Shown here one piece after another: positions 6,435-12,723 of a DNA stretch of 15,825 nt. The stretch is from Bacteroidota bacterium (lineage in GTDB: Bacteria > Bacteroidota > Bacteroidia > Flavobacteriales_F > PHOS-HE28), in assembly GCA_963169595.1 (NCBI GenBank), contig CAUJFM010000224.1:1-15825 (forward strand), in the 5' to 3' direction. How positions within the stretch are numbered: the stretch's first letter is position 1; every line of letters starts with the position of its first letter. The position numbers were made by a program, and so were the translations under genes. The notes beneath the pieces were generated by a model. That model searched no databases and had not been told where the DNA came from. It saw nothing but the letters and a program-made list of their open reading frames with translations.

Positions 6435-7778
6435 TCAGCGGGCGGTCAGCACCACGGTGCCGCTGCGCTCACCCTCGGTCGTCCGCACCGTGACCCGGTA
6501 GGTGCCCGGTGCAAGCCCGGTCAGGTCCGCCACATCGATCACGCCACCGGAAAGTACCAACGACCGGGAGGCCACCAACCGGCCATCCGAAGCGTGCACC
6601 AGGAGATACGCCTTGCCCACCAGGTCAGGCACCTGCATCTGGAACACACCCTCCGTGGGGTTCGGCATGAAGCGCAGGGGACTGGTGGTCGCAGCCTCCG
6701 CGATGCCCACCGGCAGCAGTGCGCCCTCGGCCGCGTTCAGGGTGTAGGCCGTGCCGTTCTGGCGATGTGAGATGAAACCCACCACCCGCAGGTTGGCGAT
6801 GTTCCATTCCACCGGCAGCACACGGCTCCAATTGGTGCTGTACAGAGTGCCCGCGATCGGTGAAGCGGGGACCACACCGCCCTGTCCCTGCACACCTCCG
6901 AAGACCTCGCGCACCACCTGCTGGTGCACGTAGTTCGCCGGAGCGTTCTGCTGGTTCCCCGGGACATCATCCTCCAGCAGGTAGGCGTTCAATGTGAACT
7001 CCCCATTGAAGGCATATTCGAACCCGGCGGACACGGTGATGGACAACTCGCGGGTCCACGGATTCACCGTGGCGTCGATGAGCACACCGGCCGGCGACAC
7101 GCCCTGCTGCCGTTCGGTCAACTGGGCCTCCCATAGGTCGTAGCTCGGGTTCGGGGCATAGAGCCCATATTCCCCCTGGTCCATCACGCCAGCCGGTGTG
7201 TAGGTGACGTTGTACTGCCCGAAATAGGTCGAGCTGGTCCCCGTGCTGTACTCATCCACCGCGTGGTGCTTGGCCACGATCACGCCCTCCTGCGCATCGA
7301 GCAGGTTGGTGGTGGAATTGGCCGGCGGACAATTGGGGCACCAGGTGGCCGTCCAGGCATCGAGCAGCACGGTCTTCTCCACCCACGAAGCGATCGCGGT
7401 CACCGGGAAGGTGAGGGTGTCGTTGGCCGGGTTGGTCTCTCCCATCCCCACCACCCAGATCTTGAGCACGCCCGCACCAGCGGTGGGCCGGTTGAAAGGG
7501 ACCGGATGCGTGTAGGGCCAGTACTGGTTGCCGGTGATCCCCGTGGTGCTCTGCCAGGGGCCTTCGTTCACCACATCATTGTTCCAACGCCAGTCCACGC
7601 GGAAGGTCGTGAGCGGGGTGCTCGACAGGTTGCGCACGCGCACCGCGATGGTGTTGTCCGTGTTGGTGCGGATGAAGCGCGGCAGGTAGTAGTTCGTGAG
7701 GTAGGCGTTCTGGGCGGAGAGCAGTCCGGCGGCGATCATGACCGTGCCGGTGACCAGGGAGCGCAGGGTATCGCGCAT
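6435..7778 (-). CDS. Secreted Omp28-like thioredoxin-fold protein with T9SS sorting domain
   Basis: A 447-residue exported protein, starting at the ATG at 7778 (a TTG 6 nt upstream is in frame but less likely). A signal peptide (MRDTLRSLVTGTVMIAAGLLSA) precedes a beta-rich domain (about 25-130). A thioredoxin-like region follows with LLDAWTATWCPNCPP, whose cysteines are C147 and C150; this CxxC in a 'T.TWC.NCPP' setting is typical of the Omp28-related family. The region continues with HHAVDEYSTG, YTPAGVMDQGEYGLY and a further beta domain. The last 80 or so residues form a type A T9SS sorting domain: LRFMPNPTEGVFQMQV, DGRLVASRSL, and the end IDVADLTGLAPGTYRVTVRT before GTVVLTAR. T9SS cargo crosses the outer membrane and is usually anchored or released after the sorting domain is cleaved. 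The CxxC suggests redox or adhesion chemistry at the surface, but no activity can be assigned. It shares a short upstream region with the divergent ureohydrolase gene. Confidence 0.87.
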   Translation of the reverse strand: MRDTLRSLVTGTVMIAAGLLSAQNAYLTNYYLPRFIRTNTDNTIAVRVRNLSSTPLTTFRVDWRWNNDVVNEGPWQSTTGITGNQYWPYTHPVPFNRPTAGAGVLKIWVVGMGETNPANDTLTFPVTAIASWVEKTVLLDAWTATWCPNCPPANSTTNLLDAQEGVIVAKHHAVDEYSTGTSSTYFGQYNVTYTPAGVMDQGEYGLYAPNPSYDLWEAQLTERQQGVSPAGVLIDATVNPWTRELSITVSAGFEYAFNGEFTLNAYLLEDDVPGNQQNAPANYVHQQVVREVFGGVQGQGGVVPASPIAGTLYSTNWSRVLPVEWNIANLRVVGFISHRQNGTAYTLNAAEGALLPVGIAEAATTSPLRFMPNPTEGVFQMQVPDLVGKAYLLVHASDGRLVASRSLVLSGGVIDVADLTGLAPGTYRVTVRTTEGERSGTVVLTAR

Positions 7779-7805
7779 GTGCAAGGTGCCTTGGAATGTG
7801 GATGA

Positions 7806-7813
7806 CGAAGGTA
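7806..7813 (-). promoter_or_regulatory. Candidate -7 box of the Omp28-like/T9SS gene
   Basis: The minus strand reads TACCTTCG (7813-7806), one mismatch from TAnnTTTG, 27 nt before the ATG at 7778. The same octamer occurs in the opposite direction at 7844-7851 for the divergent gene. No obvious -33 TTTG was seen. Confidence 0.45.
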
Positions 7814-7843
7814 AGCGTCAACCCACGCCTCGGACCGGGCACG

Positions 7844-7851
7844 TACCTTCG
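7844..7851 (+). promoter_or_regulatory. Candidate -7 box of the ureohydrolase gene
   Basis: TACCTTCG, one mismatch from TAnnTTTG, lies 16 nt before the ATG at 7868. It falls inside the possible N-terminal extension from a GTG at 7796, which argues that translation starts at 7868 and not upstream. Confidence 0.5.
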
Positions 7852-7867
7852 CCGCAACCCCGACCCC

Positions 7868-8911
7868 ATGAGCAAGGCCGCCAAGATCAAGCAGTTCGAC
7901 CCGAACAGTCCGGCATCCGTCAACGCCAACATGTACGGCCTGCCCTTCACGGCCGAAGAGAGCGACATCGTGCTGGTGCCCGTGCCCTGGGAGGTGACCA
8001 CCAGCTACGGCGGGGGCACCTCGCGGGGTCCCGAGGCCATCCGGGAGGCCAGCTTCCAAGTGGACCTTTTCCATCCCGAATTCCCGGAGCTCTGGAAACG
8101 GGGCATCCACCTGGACGAGGTACCCAAGGCCCTGCTGGACCAGAGCAAGGCCCTGAAGAAGGAGGCCCAGCAGGTGATCGATGTGCTGGTGGAAGGCGGC
8201 AGCGCGAAGGAGCAGGACAAGGCGCGCAAGGCCTTGGAGCGCATCAACCTGGAGTGCGCCGTGATGAACGACTGGGTGGAGCAGCGTTGCGGCTACTGGC
8301 TGGACCAGGGCAAATTGGTGGGCCTGGTGGGCGGTGACCATAGCACGCCGCTGGGGTTCTTCCGCGCCCAAGCGGCACGGCACAAGTCCTTCGGCATCCT
8401 GCACATCGACGCGCACCTCGACCTGCGCATCGCCTATGAAGGCTTCACCTACAGCCACGCCAGCATCATGTACAATGCGCTTTCCCTGAAGCCAGTGAAC
8501 AAGCTGGTGAGCGTGGGCATCCGCGATTTCTGCGAGCAGGAGAACACGGTCTTCCTGAAGGAGAAAGGCCGGGTGCGCATCGTGCGCAGCGCCGACATCC
8601 GTCGCCAGCAATACGACGGCATCACTTGGCGGGAGCAATGCGATGCCATCATCGAATCGCTTCCGGAGAAGGTCCACATCAGCTTCGACATCGATGGGCT
8701 CGATCCCACCCTCTGCCCCAACACCGGGACCCCGGTACCTGGTGGCTTCCAGTTCGAAGAGGCCACCTACCTCCTATCGCGCCTCGCCGCCAAGCGCACG
8801 GTGATCGGTTTCGACCTGGTGGAGGTGAGCCCCGGCAAGGATGAATGGGACGCCAACGTGGGCGCCCGCTTGCTGTGGCACCTGTGCGGGGTGCTCGCTG
8901 GAAAGAAGTAG
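7868..8911 (+). CDS. Agmatinase-family ureohydrolase (arginase/agmatinase/formimidoylglutamase superfamily)
   Basis: A 347-residue cytoplasmic enzyme of the binuclear-manganese ureohydrolase superfamily, which removes urea or formamide from guanidino or formimino compounds. The metal ligands are all present: LVGGDHS (H158), the IDAHLDLR motif (D181, H183, D185) and the SFDIDGLDP motif (D274, D276). GTPVPGG and DLVEVSPGKD are further superfamily hallmarks. The N-terminal VPVPWEVTTSYGGGTSRGPEAIREAS segment is typical of agmatinase-like members. Against a canonical agmatinase or arginase (about 300-310 residues), it has an extra helical, Lys/Glu-rich insert at about 70-145. This long form is, from memory, common in Bacteroidota and its substrate (agmatine, arginine, N-formimidoylglutamate or another) is not settled by sequence. 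ATG at 7868 is chosen over the GTG at 7796 because the longer start adds 24 low-complexity residues over a promoter box. It appears to be monocistronic. Confidence 0.88.
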   Translation: MSKAAKIKQFDPNSPASVNANMYGLPFTAEESDIVLVPVPWEVTTSYGGGTSRGPEAIREASFQVDLFHPEFPELWKRGIHLDEVPKALLDQSKALKKEAQQVIDVLVEGGSAKEQDKARKALERINLECAVMNDWVEQRCGYWLDQGKLVGLVGGDHSTPLGFFRAQAARHKSFGILHIDAHLDLRIAYEGFTYSHASIMYNALSLKPVNKLVSVGIRDFCEQENTVFLKEKGRVRIVRSADIRRQQYDGITWREQCDAIIESLPEKVHISFDIDGLDPTLCPNTGTPVPGGFQFEEATYLLSRLAAKRTVIGFDLVEVSPGKDEWDANVGARLLWHLCGVLAGKK

Positions 8912-8923
8912 TCCGTACGCGGA

Positions 8924-8943
8924 AGTGCCCCATCACGGGCATT
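8924..8943. terminator. Weak hairpin between convergent genes
   Basis: AGTGCCC (8924-8930) pairs with GGGCATT (8937-8943), including one G-U pair, around a 6-nt loop. It sits 12 nt after the ureohydrolase stop and 12 nt before the end of the convergent oxidoreductase gene. Only short T-runs follow, so its efficiency is doubtful. Confidence 0.4.
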
Positions 8944-8955
8944 CAGCATGTGTGG

Positions 8956-9708
8956 TCACTGCGTGTCCCACGCCTGCTGCAACGCACCCAGGAAGGTCGA
9001 GCTATGCTGGGCGCCGCTCACACTGAGCCGGCGGTCGAACACGAAGAAGGGCACGCCACGGACACCGATGCGGCGGGCCTCCGCCTCATCGGTGCGCACC
9101 GCTTCCGTGAACGCATCGCTGGCCAGCAGGGCGGTCACCTCCGCCGCCTCAATGCCCACCTCGCCGGCCAAGCGCACCAAGGTCGGGCCGTCCGCCAGAT
9201 GGGCACCCTCGCAGAAATAGGCCTTGAACAGGCGCTCCTTCATGGCATCACCCTTGCCTTTGCTCTTGGCGAGCTGCAACACCCGGTGCGCATCAAAGCT
9301 GCTGCCCATCACGGCGATGTCCATGCGGTAGTCCAGTCCCACGGTCCGCGCCCGGTCCACCACGCCTTGCACACGTGAGCTGGCCTCTTCGCGTGTGATC
9401 CCGTACTTGCTCGCGAGCATGCCGTACATGTCCTCGGGGCTGCGCGTGGGCGCATTCGGGTCCAGCTCGAAACTGCGCCACACCACGCGGACCTTGTCCC
9501 GCTGCGGGAAGCGCGCCAGAGCGGCCTCCAGTTCGCGCTTGCCGATGTAGCAGAACGGACACACCACGTCGCTCCACACCTCCACCACCAGTTCCTTTTC
9601 CATCTTGGTCTGTTGCCGGGCAACCATTGCGGAGTCCTGTCCACTGGTCAGCAGCACCAGCCCGCAACAGGCCAGGAGCGCAGCTTGGATCATCCTCCAT
9701 GTTCCCAT
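8956..9708 (-). CDS. DsbA-family (FrnE-like) thiol-disulfide oxidoreductase, apparently exported
   Basis: A 250-residue thioredoxin-fold protein with a DsbA-type helical insertion. The active site is SDVVCPFCYIGKRELE (C50-C53 from this start). FKAYFCEGAHLADGPTLVRL, GVRGVPFFVFDRRLSVSGAQ (with the cis-proline) and the C-terminal FLGALQQAW complete the FrnE/DSBA pattern. FrnE-type proteins normally begin close to 'VEIWSDVVCPFCYIG' and are cytoplasmic. Here the same region starts at about residue 40, after MGTWRMIQAALLACCGLVLL, which looks like a signal peptide. LLAC at 11-14 could be a lipobox, though it sits early. A leaderless-looking promoter box just before the ATG at 9708 supports the long form. 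A shorter cytoplasmic form from the ATG at 9603 is the alternative, and an even longer open frame to 9813 is unlikely. It is divergent from the acyltransferase operon. Confidence 0.85.
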   Translation of the reverse strand: MGTWRMIQAALLACCGLVLLTSGQDSAMVARQQTKMEKELVVEVWSDVVCPFCYIGKRELEAALARFPQRDKVRVVWRSFELDPNAPTRSPEDMYGMLASKYGITREEASSRVQGVVDRARTVGLDYRMDIAVMGSSFDAHRVLQLAKSKGKGDAMKERLFKAYFCEGAHLADGPTLVRLAGEVGIEAAEVTALLASDAFTEAVRTDEAEARRIGVRGVPFFVFDRRLSVSGAQHSSTFLGALQQAWDTQ

Positions 9709-9714
9709 GCGGTG

Positions 9715-9722
9715 CAAAGATC
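9715..9722 (-). promoter_or_regulatory. Candidate -7 box of the FrnE-like gene, close to its ATG
   Basis: The minus strand reads GATCTTTG (9722-9715), which matches TAnnTTTG except at positions 1 and 2 when aligned at TTTG. It ends 6 nt before the ATG at 9708, so the transcript would start at or very near the start codon. Confidence 0.35.
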
Positions 9723-9787
9723 GAGCACCCGGCTCAACAGTGCGGCGTGAAGAAATGTCAACGGGCTCCACGCATGCAGCGGACCTG

Positions 9788-9795
9788 TGCGTTTG
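9788..9795 (+). promoter_or_regulatory. Candidate -7 box of the LysM/SGNH/MBOAT operon
   Basis: TGCGTTTG, one mismatch from TAnnTTTG, lies 16 nt before the ATG at 9812, in the 103-nt region between the divergent FrnE-like gene and this operon. No convincing -33 element was found, so it is tentative. Confidence 0.35.
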
Positions 9796-9811
9796 CTTTA
9801 CAGCGTCGAGC

Positions 9812-11248
9812 ATGAGGATCCCTGTCCGGTGGTCTTGGGCCCTGGCCCTGTGGTGGTGCGGCCTGGTCGTGCCGGTGGTCGGTCAACCGACCTGGCGCGT
9901 GGACAGTGCCATGGCCACCTGGCCCATGCAACAAGCCTTGGAGCGGGACCGCATCGTGACCCCACCGGGCGTGGTGCGCGCCATGCAGACCCGCGACCTG
10001 GCCCGCACCCTGGAGCGTGACGCGCCCGGCATCCCGGTGTTCGCGGACAGCCTGGTGGCCTACTACGTGGACCTGTATGGTGAGCGGTATCGCGACCAGT
10101 TCAGGGCCATGCTGGGCCTCGCCGACCACTACCACCCCTTGATCGAGGCGCGGCTGGCGCAAGCCGGCCTGCCCAAGGAACTGGCCCTTCTGCCCATGGC
10201 CCTCAGTGGCATGAACACCCTGGCCGGCTCGCAACAGGGACAGGCCGGACTGTGGATGCTGAGCTGGCCGGTGGCCGTACGGCAGGGCTTGGTGGTGACC
10301 GCCGAAGAGGACCATCGCCGTGATCCGATGCTCGCCACACTGGCCGCCGTGGCCGACATGGAGCACACCTATGCCCGCCTGAAGGACCCGGTGCTGGCCT
10401 TGGTGGCCGTGGCCTGCGGACCGGCGAACATGGAACGTGCACGTGTGCGTAGCGGCGGAGCCCGGGACCTCGCCACCCTGTCACGCCACGTGGACCCGGC
10501 ACAGCGCGATATCCTTCCCCTGTTCATGGCCTTCCTGCACCTGGCGGCCCATGCGCAGGAGTTCGGCATTCGGCCCATGGCCGTGGAGCCTGTGGAACCC
10601 TTCGACACGCTGCGCCATGACCACCCGCTGCACATGGACGTGGTCGCCGGCCTGCTGGGTCATCCACGCGCCCGGCTGGAGGCCTTGAACCCCGTGTGGT
10701 ATGCGAACAAATGGCCCGCCCATGCCACCATCCATCTGCCCCAGGGCGACCGTGACCGGTTCCAGCTACTGGTCGATTCCATGGTGCGCCTGGAGGAACG
10801 CAACCTGCAACTGGCCGAACGCACGGTGACACCCGGCGAGGACCGGGTGGACCGCCTGCCCGATGGACGCGAGGCCATTCATTACCGCGTGCGGCCCGGC
10901 GATCACCTCAGTGGCATCGGTGAACGGTTCGGTGTGCGGGTATCCGAGATCAAACACTGGAACAAGCTCCGCAACGACCACATCGATGTCGGTGAACTGC
11001 TGAAGCTGTACGTGACCCCGGCGCGTCGTGCTCGGTACGAGGGCGAGAATGATGGCCCGCCGGTGACCAATGAAGCTCCGGACGCATCGAGCGCCACCTT
11101 CACCTGGTACACCGTGCGGAAGGGGGATTCCCTGTACGCCATCGCCAAACGCCATCCAGGCGTGAGCCCGGAGGACCTCATGCGCTACAACGGCATCTCC
11201 GATGGCATCCGCCCCGGTCAACGCATCAAGATCCCTGCACAGCGATGA
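9812..11248 (+). CDS. Lytic-transglycosylase-like protein lacking the catalytic Glu, with two LysM domains
   Basis: A 478-residue exported protein with a signal peptide (hydrophobic to residue 23, cleavage near VVG|QPTW). Residues about 90-210 resemble the MltD/SLT fold: YYVDLYGERYRDQF, then LPKELALLPMALSGMN and GQAGLWML, then DPVLALVAVACGPANMERA. In active enzymes the second segment reads like 'LPxxLALLPxVESxFNP', where Glu is the catalytic acid. Here that position is L131. The 'AYNAGP' motif is also altered, to VACGP. A helical segment continues to about 345. LysM 1 (357-401, HYRVRPGDHLSGIGERFGV) and LysM 2 (431-475, TWYTVRKGDSLYAIAKRH) bind N-acetylglucosamine-containing glycans such as peptidoglycan. 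It is therefore probably a non-catalytic peptidoglycan-binding scaffold. ATG at 9812 is chosen because it begins the signal peptide. Its stop overlaps the next gene (ATGA), tying it to the SGNH/MBOAT operon. Confidence 0.82.
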   Translation: MRIPVRWSWALALWWCGLVVPVVGQPTWRVDSAMATWPMQQALERDRIVTPPGVVRAMQTRDLARTLERDAPGIPVFADSLVAYYVDLYGERYRDQFRAMLGLADHYHPLIEARLAQAGLPKELALLPMALSGMNTLAGSQQGQAGLWMLSWPVAVRQGLVVTAEEDHRRDPMLATLAAVADMEHTYARLKDPVLALVAVACGPANMERARVRSGGARDLATLSRHVDPAQRDILPLFMAFLHLAAHAQEFGIRPMAVEPVEPFDTLRHDHPLHMDVVAGLLGHPRARLEALNPVWYANKWPAHATIHLPQGDRDRFQLLVDSMVRLEERNLQLAERTVTPGEDRVDRLPDGREAIHYRVRPGDHLSGIGERFGVRVSEIKHWNKLRNDHIDVGELLKLYVTPARRARYEGENDGPPVTNEAPDASSATFTWYTVRKGDSLYAIAKRHPGVSPEDLMRYNGISDGIRPGQRIKIPAQR

Positions 11249-12723
11249 GACCGGCCTGGACACTGCTCTTCATGCTGGCCGTGCTCGCGATGGTGGCCGT
11301 GATCGGCGAGCTCATGCCCCGCGAGGGCATCCCCGTTGGGAATGCCTTCACCCTGCGCTTCCCCACCGTGAAGCAGGTGCTCTTTCCGGAGAAACAGGAG
11401 CTCACCGACATCAGCTTCATCCTTGAGGTGCCCACGGACAGTGTGGAGGTGGATACGGTGGCCGAAACCCTCCCCGCGCTCGAGTTGGATGGCAAGCCGG
11501 TGACGATCGATGCGGGCCGCCTGGCACCGCTCGCCGATCGCATCCGGCTCCACTACCCGAACGATGACCGCAGCGTGCTGCATCCCTTCTTCGCCGCGCT
11601 CGAAAGTGCGCCCGGCACGCCGCATCCGGTGCGGATCCTGCACTACGGCGATTCGCAGATCGAAGGCGACCGCATCACGGCCTACCTGCGGAACAAGCTG
11701 CAAGGGCTCTTCGGCGGGACCGGACCGGGCCTGGTCTCGGTGGTGGAGATCAGCCCGCATTTCAGTGTGGAGCATGAGGCCTCCGAGAACTGGGATCGCT
11801 ACAGCGTGATGGAGCGCAACGGCCCGGCCCGGAAGAAGGCCCGGTTCGGCACCATGGGCGCCATGGCCCGCTTCACACCCGTGCTGCCAGACACCGTGGC
11901 CCCGGATACGGTGCAGCATACCGCGTGGATCACGCTGAGACCGCAACGTGCCAGCTACGCACGGACACGGACCTGGCAGCGCTGCCGGTTGTGGCTGGGC
12001 GATCATCGCACGCCCCTCACCCTCACCGTGGAGGCCGATGGCGTGCAGGTGGGGACCGAGGTGATCGAACCGACCACCCAGGTGCTGGAACGGCAGTGGA
12101 GCTTCGCCACGCCGCCGGGTGAAGTGAAGATCACCTTCAGCGGACAGGATTCGCCCAACGTCTACGGCATCTCCCTGGAAAGTCGCAACGGTGTGGTGAT
12201 GGACAACCTGGCCATGCGCGGGGCCTCCGGACTGGAGCTGCGGGCCACGGACCAGGGCATCCTGCGCACGATGACCGCATCACTGGATCCCGGGCTGGTC
12301 ATCCTGCAATACGGTGGGAACGTGCTGCCGTACATGAAGAGCGTGGAACAGGCCCAGGACTATGGGCGCGCGATCGGTGCGGACATCAACCGGATCAAGC
12401 GCATGCTGCCCGGAGCGGCGGTGCTCGTGATCGGCCCCAGCGACATGAGCATCAAGGAAGGTGATCTCTATGTCACACGGCCCTTCCTGGAGGACGTCCG
12501 CGATGCGATGAAGGCGTCCACCCTGGCGGCCGGGGGCGTGTTCTGGGACATGTACGATGCCATGGGCGGACGCAACAGCATGGTGAGCTGGGTGGAGGCC
12601 GATCCGCCCCTGGCCGCCGAGGACTACACGCACTTCAGTCCGCTCGGGGCGCGCAAGATCGCCGAGCTCTTCCACGAGGCCCTGCTCACCGACATCGCCC
12701 TGTACCAGAAAAGCCGGCCATGA
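11245..12723 (+). CDS. Exported SGNH/GDSL-hydrolase-family protein with large inserted domain (first of two)
   Basis: A 492-residue protein with an N-terminal hydrophobic segment (residues 4-23) that is either an anchor or a signal peptide, placing the rest in the periplasm. The SGNH catalytic set is complete: block I ILHYGDSQIEGD (nucleophile S137), block II NLAMRGASG (G326), block III LQYGGN (N359) and block V AEDYTHFSPLG (D460, H463). Blocks I and II are normally about 40 residues apart. Here about 185 residues intervene, with a beta-rich stretch (WITLRPQRASY, LTLTVEADGVQVGTEVI, PGEVKITFSG) that looks like an inserted carbohydrate-binding-type sandwich. SGNH enzymes of this kind add or remove O-acetyl groups on cell-wall glycans and exopolysaccharides. 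It overlaps the genes on both sides by 4 bp. Whether it is a transferase or an esterase cannot be read from sequence. Confidence 0.85.
   Translation: MRPAWTLLFMLAVLAMVAVIGELMPREGIPVGNAFTLRFPTVKQVLFPEKQELTDISFILEVPTDSVEVDTVAETLPALELDGKPVTIDAGRLAPLADRIRLHYPNDDRSVLHPFFAALESAPGTPHPVRILHYGDSQIEGDRITAYLRNKLQGLFGGTGPGLVSVVEISPHFSVEHEASENWDRYSVMERNGPARKKARFGTMGAMARFTPVLPDTVAPDTVQHTAWITLRPQRASYARTRTWQRCRLWLGDHRTPLTLTVEADGVQVGTEVIEPTTQVLERQWSFATPPGEVKITFSGQDSPNVYGISLESRNGVVMDNLAMRGASGLELRATDQGILRTMTASLDPGLVILQYGGNVLPYMKSVEQAQDYGRAIGADINRIKRMLPGAAVLVIGPSDMSIKEGDLYVTRPFLEDVRDAMKASTLAAGGVFWDMYDAMGGRNSMVSWVEADPPLAAEDYTHFSPLGARKIAELFHEALLTDIALYQKSRP

Noticed and set aside
7796..7867. N-terminal extension of the ureohydrolase from a GTG at 7796
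   Set aside because: It adds 24 unconserved-looking residues and covers the TACCTTCG box; the ATG at 7868 gives the normal family start.
9605..9811. Upstream extension of the LysM/transglycosylase-like gene to 9605
   Set aside because: It overlaps the FrnE-like coding region and would bury the clear signal peptide that begins at the ATG at 9812.
9709..9813. Upstream extension of the FrnE-like gene to 9813
   Set aside because: It would bury the signal-like segment and overlap the divergent operon's promoter and start codon; the ATG at 9708 follows a promoter-like box.
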